From Chryseobacterium sp. JUb7 (GTDB lineage: Bacteria; Bacteroidota; Bacteroidia; Flavobacteriales; Weeksellaceae), in contig NZ_JANUFF010000016.1 of assembly GCF_024806495.1 (NCBI RefSeq), positions 1 through 64,000 of the forward strand: a stretch of 64,000 nucleotides of DNA, read 5' to 3'. The notes under the pieces are model-generated. The model made no database searches and was not told the DNA's origin. It saw only the letters and a list, made by a program, of their open reading frames with translations. Position numbers and translations under genes: made by a program. Shown here in pieces: positions 1 through 7,580 of this stretch (within the stretch, counting starts at the first letter, position 1; every line of letters begins with the position of its first letter).

Positions 1-51
1 CACCATAAAAACATTAACTTCTTTCTTATTATTTTCTTCATCCCCCGCGGT

Positions 52-118
<67 letters not shown>

Positions 119-314
119 AAATATATAGAAAATAGCGAGTGCGGAGAGCAGGAAAAAGCTTCTAAAAAGATAGGACGTCGGAAGAAGGATGATAGAGGTT
201 TATCTTATTGTGGATAATTTTTATTTTTTCTTCAATTCCGGAAATAGAAGACCTTTTAAATATAAAATTATTTGTTTGCTTTTCTTGGTGCAATGACATT
301 CATAACATACAAGA

Positions 315-349
315 TTGGACGTTCACTATTCACATAATTATTATCTTTG
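315..349 (+). promoter_or_regulatory. Bacteroidetes-type promoter of the nucleoside phosphorylase gene
   Basis: A -7 box TATCTTTG (342-349) matches TAnnTTTG exactly, and a TTG lies at 315-317 with a spacer of about 24 bases. The box overlaps a possible TTG start codon at 347, which argues that translation begins at the ATG at 368. Confidence 0.6.
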
Positions 350-367
350 CACATTCAAAATAAAATT

Positions 368-1078
368 ATGAGTATTCACATTAGTGCAAAAAAAGGAGAA
401 ATTGCTAAAGTTTTGTTGCAGCCGGGGGATCCGCTTCGCGCACAATATATTGCTGAAAATTATTTGGAAAATGCAAAATTAGTCAGCAAAACAAGAGGCA
501 TTTTTTACTATACAGGTCTTTATAAAGGTAAAGAAATCACAGTTGGAGCAAGTGGAATGGGATTTCCAAGCATCGGAATTTATTCTTTTGAATTATTTAC
601 GGAATATGAAGTTGACACCATCATCAGAATCGGAACCTGTGGCGCTTATACAACAGATCTGAAAACTTTTGACATTTTAAATGTTGAAAATGCAGCCAGT
701 GAAAGTACTTATGCAAAATATGCCTGGGAAATTGAAGGAGACATTCTTTCTCATCAGGGAAATATTTTTGATACCATTAATGCTACTGCAGACGAACTGT
801 CTTTAAAAACTAAAGCCATCAACGTTCACAGCAGCGATATTTTCTACAGAAAAGATCCGGCTATCCCTGCAATCGCCACAAAATATAACTGCCCGGCGGT
901 AGAAATGGAAGCTTTTGGATTATTTGCCAATGCAAAGCATTTAGGAAAAAATGCGGCAACTATCCTTACTGTAACAGATATTATCCCTACTCATGAGAAA
1001 ATTTCAGCAGACCAAAGAGAAACAGCCCTGAAACCAATGATGGAACTGGCTTTGGAAGCTGCCTGGAAGAGTTTATAA
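368..1078 (+). CDS. deoD: Purine nucleoside phosphorylase, DeoD type
   Basis: Phosphorolysis of purine (deoxy)nucleosides to base and (deoxy)ribose-1-phosphate, a cytoplasmic salvage enzyme. The 236-residue product has the usual family length. It begins MSIHI, carries the N-terminal phosphate-binding GDPLRA motif, the central RIGTCGAY loop and the VEMEAFGLF segment that binds the ribose, and a late TVTDI region. The start at 368 is preferred over an upstream TTG because that codon lies in the -7 promoter box. The gene stands alone, followed by a bidirectional terminator facing the converging TatD gene. Confidence 0.9.
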   Translation: MSIHISAKKGEIAKVLLQPGDPLRAQYIAENYLENAKLVSKTRGIFYYTGLYKGKEITVGASGMGFPSIGIYSFELFTEYEVDTIIRIGTCGAYTTDLKTFDILNVENAASESTYAKYAWEIEGDILSHQGNIFDTINATADELSLKTKAINVHSSDIFYRKDPAIPAIATKYNCPAVEMEAFGLFANAKHLGKNAATILTVTDIIPTHEKISADQRETALKPMMELALEAAWKSL

Positions 1079-1114
1079 AAATATAAGGCGAATACATACT
1101 GAGCCAATACTAAT

Positions 1115-1153
1115 AAAAAAGAGTTTTACATGATCTGTAGAACTCTTTTTTTA
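1115..1153. terminator. Bidirectional intrinsic terminator between deoD and the TatD gene
   Basis: An inverted repeat with arms around AAAGAGTTTTAC and GTAGAACTCTTT encloses a short loop and is flanked by A-runs and T-runs, so it can end transcription from both sides. It sits exactly between the two convergent genes. Confidence 0.75.
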
Positions 1154-1936
1154 TATTCTGAAAAAATTTCTGGCGACTTCAGTGGTTTCACCGGCGACTT
1201 CAGAAATGCTGATTTTCTTTAACCCAGCGATGGTCTGCGCAACATAAGGTAAGAAGGAAGGTTCGTTTCTTCGGTTTTGCATCCTCGGCATATTTTTCGG
1301 AAGCATAAACGGCGCATCGGTTTCGATCATCATTCTATCGAGAGGAACATATCGGATCACTTCTTCTAAATGTCTGAATCTGTTCTGATCACTGATTGCT
1401 CCTGTAAATCCTAAATAAAAACCTTTATCTAAATAAGTTTTCGCTTCATTCAATGTTCCGGTAAAACAATGGACAACAGCTTTTGGAAGTTTGGATAAAT
1501 ATTCATCTGTAATTTCATTAAATCTTCTGAAAGCCGACCTTTCGTGAAGAAAAAGAGGCTTATTGATTTCAACAGCTAATTCCAGCTGAGCACGATAGCA
1601 TTTTTCCTGAATTGGTCTTGGCGAAAAATCTCTGTCCAAATCAAGTCCACATTCTCCAACGGAAATAACGTGATCCTGTTTTAGCAATTGTCTTAATTCA
1701 TAAATACTTTCATTATTAAAAGATTTTGCATCGTGCGGATGAATTCCTGCAGTTGAAAATAAAATTTCCGGATAGTCTGCCGCAATTTCCGCTGATTCTT
1801 TACTTCCGCGAACACTTGTCCCCGTAAGGATCATTTGCTCTACTCCATTGTCGAGGGCACGATTGATGATTTCTTCATGTTCGTTATAAAATTGTTTATT
1901 GGTTAAATTGATACCAATGTCTATCAATATGTTCAT
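1151..1936 (-). CDS. TatD family metal-dependent hydrolase (DNase)
   Basis: Member of the TatD family of metal-dependent TIM-barrel hydrolases, reported as 3'-5' DNases or RNases acting in the cytoplasm. The 261 residues show the family signatures in order: an N-terminal metal site (here DIGINL instead of the usual DTHxH), AGIHPHD, GECGLD, a mid-chain FLHER, VVHCFTG and ETDAPF near the C terminus. The loss of the usual N-terminal HxH pair is typical of one TatD subgroup, so activity should not be assumed. The start overlaps the end of the small upstream gene by four bases (ATGA), indicating translational coupling, so it is probably the last gene of the operon with the tRNA-like array. Confidence 0.85.
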   Translation of the reverse strand: MNILIDIGINLTNKQFYNEHEEIINRALDNGVEQMILTGTSVRGSKESAEIAADYPEILFSTAGIHPHDAKSFNNESIYELRQLLKQDHVISVGECGLDLDRDFSPRPIQEKCYRAQLELAVEINKPLFLHERSAFRRFNEITDEYLSKLPKAVVHCFTGTLNEAKTYLDKGFYLGFTGAISDQNRFRHLEEVIRYVPLDRMMIETDAPFMLPKNMPRMQNRRNEPSFLPYVAQTIAGLKKISISEVAGETTEVARNFFRI

Positions 1937-2253
1937 TTCTTTTTTGTTTTATTATTTATTAAAAAATATCTTGTTACATGCGCCCTGCTTATTGAGCTTT
2001 TAAATGATCTCTCGGAATAAAAACTCCTGTAATCAGAATCTACACTTCCGTTAATTTCTCTGGTTATTTTCACCCAAATTAATTTCCTTTTTTTCTTTTT
2101 TTGTTTAAAAAATTTAATTGTATCACTGAGCTGATTTTCTATCTCAGACTTTTCAGTTCTTCTCCATTTTTTATTTCCATATTTTTGTAGATATTGAGGG
2201 ATTTTTCCGTACTCACCTGCCCTAAATGAGCTTTTATTGTAAATATTTTTCAT
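1933..2253 (-). CDS. Small basic hypothetical protein
   Basis: About 106 residues, rich in lysine and arginine, with no signal peptide or membrane segment. I do not recognise a family. It may be real because it sits within a few bases of the sirtuin stop upstream and overlaps the TatD start by four bases, so the three reading frames form one unbroken unit. A longer start at 2262 is possible; the ATG at 2253 (MKNIYNK) is preferred because it leaves room after the sirtuin stop. The high basic content would suit nucleic-acid binding, but that is only inference. Confidence 0.55.
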   Translation of the reverse strand: MKNIYNKSSFRAGEYGKIPQYLQKYGNKKWRRTEKSEIENQLSDTIKFFKQKKKKRKLIWVKITREINGSVDSDYRSFYSERSFKSSISRAHVTRYFLINNKTKKK

Positions 2254-2264
2254 AAAAAACATAT

Positions 2265-3092
2265 TTAAGAACTTATAATTTCGGCAATTATATTTTTTAA
2301 TTGGGGTAAAGCTACAGAACTGCTTTCCTGAATTGAATATAATGTTTTACATCCTCTTAAGATATCATCAAAATAAGTATCATTTTCAGGATTGATAAGC
2401 ACAATCCACTTTGCACGGATTTTAACCGTTTCAACAATACTCACGGGCAGAGCTGTAGAACCCGAAGTTCCAACAACAAATAAAATATCTGTATTATCTG
2501 CAATGTCATATGCCGTGTCAAAATGATAATATTTTTCGTTGTAGCTTTCATCAAACCATAACGTATGAGGACGAAGCCAGTTGCCACACTTTTTGCATTT
2601 CAGATCATCAATATCATCCGGTGTTAAATCTTCTGTATATTCCTTAAAATTAATATTTTCAGGAAAATCAATCGGTTCGCTGCATTCTTTTGAACAACGA
2701 ACTTTCTGTTTGCTTCCGTGAATTTCATAGACTTTCTGAGTTCCTGATCTTTGATGAAGTCCGTCAATATTCTGGGTAATTAATTTAAATCTATCTCCCA
2801 AAACTTTTTCAATTTCAGTGATGGCAAAATGTCCCAAATTAGGTTCAGCCTCTTCAATCAGTTTTTTCCAGAAAAGATTATACTGCCACACTTCTTCCTG
2901 ATTTTTGCTGAAATATTTATACGTACCAAATTCTTCAGGACGATGATATTTTGTTCCTTTAACCCAGATACCGTCAATGGAACGATAGGTAGGAATACCA
3001 CTTTCTGCGGAGATTCCGGCTCCGGTAAGGAAAGTGAGGTATCCTTTTTTCTCTTTAAGAATTGTATTTAATATCGATTTTAATTTTTCCAT
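2265..3092 (-). CDS. SIR2-family NAD-dependent deacylase (sirtuin)
   Basis: Sirtuins consume NAD to remove acyl groups from lysines; some bacterial homologues instead hydrolyse NAD or ADP-ribosylate. The 275 residues contain the NAD loop GAGISAESGIP (24-34), QNID (107-110), the catalytic His125 in EIHG, a zinc site of Cys133, Cys137, Cys166 and Cys169, and GTSGSTALPVS near 208-218. The motif after the zinc site reads RPHTLWFDE instead of the usual RPxVVWFGE, a small departure that could alter acyl preference. It lies directly downstream of the tRNA-like array and is probably co-transcribed with it. An NAD-linked role in an RNA-related system is inference from context. Confidence 0.88.
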   Translation of the reverse strand: MEKLKSILNTILKEKKGYLTFLTGAGISAESGIPTYRSIDGIWVKGTKYHRPEEFGTYKYFSKNQEEVWQYNLFWKKLIEEAEPNLGHFAITEIEKVLGDRFKLITQNIDGLHQRSGTQKVYEIHGSKQKVRCSKECSEPIDFPENINFKEYTEDLTPDDIDDLKCKKCGNWLRPHTLWFDESYNEKYYHFDTAYDIADNTDILFVVGTSGSTALPVSIVETVKIRAKWIVLINPENDTYFDDILRGCKTLYSIQESSSVALPQLKNIIAEIISS

Positions 3093-3156
3093 GTTTTTAA
3101 TTTTTTCACGATTCAGCTTCCCAGGTCGGTTTTCTATATGCTTATTATTAATTTAG

Positions 3157-3227
3157 GAAAACAGGCAAGATTTGAACTTGCAATTTCCCGAGGTTTGGGA
3201 TATTTTTCCATTTAAATTACTGTTTTC
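3157..3227 (-). tRNA. tRNA-like element 5 (degenerate)
   Basis: Folds as an 8-bp acceptor stem (G-1 to G7 against C66 to C73), a D stem of A-U pairs, a D loop with GG, and a T arm with canonical loop TTCAAAT. The anticodon arm has only four sound pairs, position 33 is A rather than the near-universal U, and the stem-plus-variable segment is about two bases short. No amino acid can be assigned. It is the most eroded member of the array and may be a non-decoding RNA. Confidence 0.6.
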
Positions 3228-3233
3228 ATTTTG

Positions 3234-3309
3234 GGAGTACAGCAGGGCTCGAACCTGCAACCTCTGATCAGTGAGGTCAGTGTTCTTCCAGTTTAGAACT
3301 ATGTACTCC
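3234..3309 (-). tRNA. tRNA-like element 4 (anticodon CAC, odd loop)
   Basis: Acceptor of 8 bp including G(-1):C73, perfect four-pair D stem GTTC/GAAC, five-pair T stem GCAGG/CCTGC and T loop TTCGAGC. The anticodon stem ends in a C31-A39 mismatch and the loop CTCACTG places CAC (Val) at 34-36 with a pyrimidine at 37, which is rare. A decoding role as tRNA-Val is doubtful; the G(-1):C73 pair is a tRNA-His identity element. Confidence 0.65.
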
Positions 3310-3312
3310 TTG

Positions 3313-3384
3313 TGAAACGTACGGGACTCGAACCCGTAACCTCTGACTTGGAAGGTCAGCACTCTTCCCTTGAGCTAACGTGTC
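3313..3384 (-). tRNA. tRNA-Gly(TCC)-like element 3
   Basis: The most normal member of the array. Seven-pair acceptor with one C-T mismatch (3-70), D stem with one G-T wobble, five-pair anticodon stem CTGAC/GTCAG, loop CTTCCAA giving anticodon TCC (Gly), five-base variable loop, T loop TTCGAGT and discriminator A73. CCA is not encoded. It lacks the extra G(-1):C73 pair of its neighbours. It could be a true tRNA-Gly from which the other copies diverged, although the acceptor mismatch counts against a normal decoding tRNA. Confidence 0.65.
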
Positions 3385-3391
3385 TATGTTG

Positions 3392-3462
3392 GGAGATAAG
3401 CAGGAATCGAACCTGCAACTCATTTTAGCAGAATGTGTTTTTCCATTATTACTATTATCTCC
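3392..3462 (-). tRNA. tRNA-like element 2 (anticodon GCT)
   Basis: 8-bp acceptor including G(-1):C73 and a normal T arm (GCAGG, loop TTCGATT, CCTGC). The D arm pairs poorly. The anticodon stem has four pairs and the loop CTGCTAA would read serine codons AGC/AGU, but the long variable arm required of every tRNA-Ser is absent and the anticodon-to-T-arm segment is short. It is therefore unlikely to be a functional serine tRNA. Confidence 0.6.
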
Positions 3463-3468
3463 ATTTTG

Positions 3469-3543
3469 GAAAGCGTGTGGGGCTCGAACCCACGACCTCC
3501 GCCGTGATAAGGCGGCATTCTTCGCTGCTGAACTAACGCTTCC
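3469..3543 (-). tRNA. tRNA-like element 1 (anticodon ATC, Asp-like body)
   Basis: First element after the SDR stop codon, eight bases away. Acceptor of 8 bp with G(-1):C73 and one G-T wobble, D stem GTTC/GAAT, a strong five-pair anticodon stem CCGCC/GGCGG and T loop TTCGAGC. The middle of the molecule resembles tRNA-Asp, but the loop TTATCAC gives anticodon ATC instead of GTC, and the D loop lacks the conserved GG that docks on the T loop. Unmodified A34 with U35 and C36 is not a normal bacterial Asp anticodon. Confidence 0.65.
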
Positions 3544-3551
3544 TCTATATT

Positions 3552-4916
3552 TTACCAGTTATTAATTTTATAATTTTTCAATAAAACGCCACTGAAATAA
3601 TTTCCGTTGATTCCTTCCACAATCGGATGCAGAATTCTTGCTGCTCCATCTACAGAATCCAACGGTGGAATATATCCCTGTTCAAACTGTTTTTTTCTTA
3701 AACTTTCCTTTGCTCCTGTGGAAATCCAACCTACATCAACGGCAGACATATAAATCTGATCTTTTTCAAATTCTTTTGCTGAAGTGAGTGTCATCATATT
3801 TAATGCAGCTTTTGTCATATTCGTATGCGGATGGAAAATCGTTTTATTATCATAGCTGAAGATACCTTCCGAAGACGTCACATTGATGATAAATTTTTCT
3901 TTAAAAGTTGAGTTTTTCATTAAAGCTTTCAGCTCTTTAATCAAAAAGTAAGGTGCAATATGATTAATTAAATTCACCTCCACCAATTCATACATCGAAA
4001 CCTCTTCCAATGTGGAGTTCCAACTTGTTTTATCACGGTTATCAACAGGTTGTCCGAAACGTGTCAAAGCAACATTTGTTTCTTCATTCTGTGCATATTC
4101 CAGTTTTCCGATCTCTGTTGAAATTTCTGTTGTATTCGGAATTAATTTCTGATTGTTTTTAAATTCAACCAACATCTCATTTTCACGTCTGATGATGGGT
4201 AAATAATATTCATCAGGGTATTTAATGGTCTGAGCCGCATTATTGATCAAAATATCAAGCGTTTCAAAATTTGATTTATAAAAATCTATAAAATCCTGAA
4301 TAGCTTTTAAATTTCTAAGATCCAAACCATACACCCAAAGTCTATCTTTCCATTCGCTATAATCTGCTTCCTGCTGCAAAGTTTCCAATGCCAGAGCTGG
4401 AAAACGGGTTGTCAAAACCAAATTGGCACCATTTCTCAACAGTTTCAGTGCTGTTGCAAAACCTACCTTTACCCGTCCACCGGTTAAAATCACATTTCGT
4501 CCCGATAAATCCGCTGAAAGAAAACGTTTTTCATAATTTTCATCAGCACATTTCGGGCATAGTCTTGTATAAAAAGAGTGTGCATATTGGTAGCTTTGGT
4601 TACAGCAGTAGCAGTTTTTGGGAATCTGCAATTTTGTAAGCTGTGTTTCGCCTTTCTGATTGTCATAAAAAACGGAAACTCCCGCCAAAGCTTTTTTCAT
4701 CAAAACAGATTCGGAATTGATTTCCAAATCATTCGTTTTCATTTCTGCATAACTTTCCTGACGGTTTTGTTTTTTGGCATTTTTATGAATTTTCGTAATT
4801 AATCCTGAAAAAGTTTTATTATCAGGATTCAAAAATGGTTCATCCTTCAGGGTATTAAGAACCTTGAGACAAGCTTCCCATTCGTTTTGCGAAAAATTTT
4901 GATTAGAAAATCCCAT
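3552..4916 (-). CDS. Zinc-ribbon/short-chain dehydrogenase-reductase fusion, atypical active site
   Basis: 454 residues. An N-terminal region of about 100 residues without a recognised fold is followed by two cysteine pairs (Cys102/Cys105 and Cys120/Cys123), a likely zinc ribbon, and then a Rossmann SDR domain from about residue 135 with TGGRVKVG as the nucleotide loop and INNAA. The catalytic YxxxK is not intact: the segment HTNMTKAAL keeps the Lys and the following helix but has Thr where the Tyr should be. It may bind NAD(P) without normal SDR chemistry. The tRNA-like array begins eight bases after its stop, on the same strand. Substrate unknown. Confidence 0.8.
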   Translation of the reverse strand: MGFSNQNFSQNEWEACLKVLNTLKDEPFLNPDNKTFSGLITKIHKNAKKQNRQESYAEMKTNDLEINSESVLMKKALAGVSVFYDNQKGETQLTKLQIPKNCYCCNQSYQYAHSFYTRLCPKCADENYEKRFLSADLSGRNVILTGGRVKVGFATALKLLRNGANLVLTTRFPALALETLQQEADYSEWKDRLWVYGLDLRNLKAIQDFIDFYKSNFETLDILINNAAQTIKYPDEYYLPIIRRENEMLVEFKNNQKLIPNTTEISTEIGKLEYAQNEETNVALTRFGQPVDNRDKTSWNSTLEEVSMYELVEVNLINHIAPYFLIKELKALMKNSTFKEKFIINVTSSEGIFSYDNKTIFHPHTNMTKAALNMMTLTSAKEFEKDQIYMSAVDVGWISTGAKESLRKKQFEQGYIPPLDSVDGAARILHPIVEGINGNYFSGVLLKNYKINNW

Positions 4917-5212
4917 TGCTTTTTATTTTACACCGACAAAATTACGGATGCAGTGCGCAATGTTTTTACGTAGAGTATCTTTTTTGAGTTGGAAGATAGA
5001 ATTTGGAGGATGGAGGTTTGAATTGAACTCTTATTAAATGAGTTATAAATAAAAATATTATTTGTAAGACTGCATCACTTTGAGTAGATTTTGAAAAAAT
5101 CGTATCGAAAAGCTTATTTAAATTGAAAATTCTCGATACAAAATTATTCTACATTTCATTACAAATAATTTTTACCCGAATTGACGAAGTTTTTCTTGTC
5201 GTATGTAAATTA
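4917..5212 (-). other. Intergenic region upstream of the zinc-ribbon/SDR gene
   Basis: No gene is seen on either strand. A perfect -7 match on the minus strand, TAATTTTG (4944 down to 4937), lies 21 bases upstream of the SDR start, but the nearest TTG is only 13 bases further upstream, shorter than the usual spacing. It is therefore only a weak promoter candidate for the SDR, tRNA-like and sirtuin part of the cluster. Confidence 0.3.
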
Positions 5213-5863
5213 TTATTCATTAATAAAAACTTCAAGAAAGCCGATCAGATTTTCACCTCCGTGGCTCCAGCGAATTCCGTGACCGTCTTTTTCCCTGACT
5301 TCAAAAACCAATTCGTGTTTGTAATGAAAAAATACATTCCACCAGGTTTTATGGTCTAAAATGAAATTAATTTTTTCCATTACGAGTTGCTGTTTCTGTT
5401 GATTATTGCCTTTTACTTCACCCCAAAACCGGTCTTCCATTCTCCCGACATGCTTTTCCCAGGCTCTCTGAGCAAAAGTAATTTCGCTGTTAAAAGGTTT
5501 TTCACAAGCTTCAATGAGTTTATTTTTGAGTGGAGGAATTCCGTTTTCGTCACGAAGACTGGCAGGTGTTAATCTTTGACCTAAAATATGTAACCAATTT
5601 TCAAAAGGAATGTCTTCCAATTGTTTTGTTTTAAGTATATCTGAATTTTGAGATTCAAGAATATGAATGAATGTGTTAAAACTTCCATCCCGATCGACCT
5701 TAAGTTCTTCATTAAAACTGGGTAAATCCCAATCTAAAGTTTTGCTTTTAAATTTTTGAATATTTACACTTAAATTACTGAGATGTTCTTCCGCTAAAAT
5801 TGCCTGATATTTTTCTGTCCATTCTTTAGAAAATAGCGGAATATAGGGTTGAAATAAATCCAT
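5213..5863 (-). CDS. Hypothetical protein, 216 residues
   Basis: I do not recognise the family. The protein is soluble, with no signal peptide or membrane helix, mixed charge and many aromatic residues. A C-terminal segment rich in Trp and His (HKTWWNVFFHYKHEL, then HGIRWSHGGENL) may hold conserved functional residues. It lies 52 bases downstream of the DUF434 gene on the same strand and is probably in its operon. The 300-base gap to the SDR gene means co-transcription with the tRNA-like array is likely but not shown. Confidence 0.7.
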   Translation of the reverse strand: MDLFQPYIPLFSKEWTEKYQAILAEEHLSNLSVNIQKFKSKTLDWDLPSFNEELKVDRDGSFNTFIHILESQNSDILKTKQLEDIPFENWLHILGQRLTPASLRDENGIPPLKNKLIEACEKPFNSEITFAQRAWEKHVGRMEDRFWGEVKGNNQQKQQLVMEKINFILDHKTWWNVFFHYKHELVFEVREKDGHGIRWSHGGENLIGFLEVFINE

Positions 5864-5915
5864 AGTTAAATCTTTTTTTTAAGCATATGTCTTTGTGTAA
5901 TTCTTGTTAAAAAAA

Positions 5916-6629
5916 TCAGGCCATTTTTACAAGATTAACGAAAAGTTGTTCTTCTCTAATTAAATATCCTACAAGATTAAACCAATTTTTACAATAATCC
6001 AAAATCCAGGCATCGGAAGAAACAATGATTTCAGCATTTTCAACTAAAAATTTATCCGGATTGAATTCTAAATCAACTCTCCAATTGAGGTTATTTTCAA
6101 CAGCAAATTCAAGAATAATTTGTTTGATTCTTCCGCTGTTTGAAACCGGCTTATCGAAAACCCAGATCAGTTCTTCTGCCTGAGATTTTTGAAAAAATCC
6201 GGCAACCAGCTCAATTGACCTCATCGTCTGATTCACTCTTTTATATGTACCGTGAACACCGGACAGATCACGAAAACAACCGTCAACTCCTTCGAAAATA
6301 TAGGCTTCAGAAAGCAAACTCTCCAACAATATCAATACATTAAAACCATCCAGATAAATGGTTCTATTTTTTAGATCTGAAACCTCAAGTTCCTTCAATT
6401 TTCTTTTTTGGATCTGCTGTTCCGACGCCGAAGCTCCGCGCAATGCCTGAATTTGTCGGGTTTTTAATTTATAACGATGTGCCACCAGCTCGGAAGTCGT
6501 TTTTTCAGGATAATCTCTGGTTAATAAATAATGCATATCCTGAACCGCCGATTTCAGTTTTTCAATTTGTTTATCTGAGCTGAAAAGAGTGTCATCTCCA
6601 GTGGTTTTGCCGCGGTTTCTGTTGTTCAT
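5916..6629 (-). CDS. DUF434/DUF5616-type protein, PIN/NYN-like nuclease candidate
   Basis: 237 residues. The N-terminal half (about 20-85) is helical and basic, as in DUF434 proteins. The C-terminal half starts with a hydrophobic strand ending in DGFN (94-97), followed by strand-acid segments VFDK (Asp159) and VSSD (Asp206) with Asp211 after it. This order of acids after strands resembles the metal site of PIN/NYN ribonucleases, whose first motif is typically D-G-Y/F-N. The family name is recognised from sequence; nuclease activity is inference. As the first gene of a cluster holding a tRNA-like array, an RNA-processing role is an attractive hypothesis. Confidence 0.75.
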   Translation of the reverse strand: MNNRNRGKTTGDDTLFSSDKQIEKLKSAVQDMHYLLTRDYPEKTTSELVAHRYKLKTRQIQALRGASASEQQIQKRKLKELEVSDLKNRTIYLDGFNVLILLESLLSEAYIFEGVDGCFRDLSGVHGTYKRVNQTMRSIELVAGFFQKSQAEELIWVFDKPVSNSGRIKQIILEFAVENNLNWRVDLEFNPDKFLVENAEIIVSSDAWILDYCKNWFNLVGYLIREEQLFVNLVKMA

Positions 6630-6711
6630 AGTTAGTAGAGTATAATTTCACAGCCTTTTATTTTTCTTCTCAAAGGAGAAAATATTAGAATAAAAGTAAT
6701 AATCTGTAATA

Positions 6712-6903
6712 TTAAAATAAAAAAATTATTAATATGGTACCAAAAGCATTATCAGATAATTTTTTGATATTTTCTATCGATATATCTACCTGCTTTATTA
6801 AAAGTTCTTTCTCAGGGATACTTATATTAAGTTTTTGCTTTATTTTCCATTTTTGTTCAGACGTAAATTGATCATTTTTAGCAATAAAAGAAAAAATTGC
6901 ATT
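6712..6903 (-). pseudogene. Coding remnant, about 63 codons, no start codon
   Basis: Minus-strand frame open from 6903 to the stop at 6712-6714 encoding a protein-like sequence (including EQKWKIKQKLNISIPEKELL and DISIENIKKLSDNAFGT). No ATG, GTG or TTG is in frame after the preceding stop at 6904-6906. A short frame beginning MQFFLLLL overlaps it in another register, suggesting that a frameshift separated start and body. It sits at the tail of the effector/immunity remnants. Parent unknown. Confidence 0.4.
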
Positions 6904-6976
6904 CTACCAATTTATTTTATATTTTTTTGACTTATAATTTTTTTCTCCTTTACTCCTTGTTATGATTTCTATCACA

Positions 6977-7492
6977 TCAGGATTCTTTTCCATTTTTTTT
7001 TATAATTTCAGGAAAATCTTTCCTAAATTGTCTATAGGTTACAATTTTAGCCGAGTCTCTAAAATTTTCTATATCTTTATTTATAACATATTTCTTAAAA
7101 ACTTTTTTAGCATCATCAATGTCAATATAAAGTTTTTTTATGTGGCATATTATTGTATCACTCTTCCCCTTTGATAAATGCCAATCCTCGTCATACTTAA
7201 CTCCTTTTGTATTTTTATCTATATTTTTGTAATTTCCTAATGAAATATACTTTCCATTAATATAAAATACAGTTTCAACATAATCATAATTTTCATCACT
7301 GTCATTTTTAATATAAAATTCTAAGGGAATATCTATTTTTAGGCTGTCCCTATTTTCCGAATACATATCTGGAGTCATATAAACAAATTCATGACTTATA
7401 TTTTGTCTAAAAATCAATCCCATTCTTTGATTTTTACAAGAATAAATACAAATAAAGATTAGAAATGTGATAATGATTTTTTTAATGTTCAT
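6977..7492 (-). CDS. Lipoprotein, possible T6SS immunity protein
   Basis: 171 residues beginning with a lysine-led hydrophobic signal and a lipobox ending in IYSC (Cys19), so the mature protein should be anchored to the envelope facing the periplasm. The rest has no family I recognise. It is AT-rich and lies downstream of two other small lipoprotein genes in the T6SS effector/immunity tail. A role as an immunity protein whose effector has been lost, or which protects against foreign effectors, is inferred from position, lipidation and size only. Confidence 0.65.
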   Translation of the reverse strand: MNIKKIIITFLIFICIYSCKNQRMGLIFRQNISHEFVYMTPDMYSENRDSLKIDIPLEFYIKNDSDENYDYVETVFYINGKYISLGNYKNIDKNTKGVKYDEDWHLSKGKSDTIICHIKKLYIDIDDAKKVFKKYVINKDIENFRDSAKIVTYRQFRKDFPEIIKKNGKES

Positions 7493-7580
7493 AATTAGTT
7501 TTTTGTAAAAATTGTTTCTATTACAAAAATATTGTCATGTAAATTAATTTTTTCATTGCTGAAAATGGTATCTTTGAACA

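Noticed and set aside
3469..3543. Calling the first tRNA-like element a normal tRNA-Asp
   Set aside because: The anticodon is ATC, not GTC, and the D loop lacks GG; only the body resembles tRNA-Asp.
3153..3565. Short open frames of 60-70 codons on both strands over the tRNA-like array
   Set aside because: They run through the folded T arms and acceptors of the tRNA-like elements, have no leader or family, and conflict with the RNA structure.
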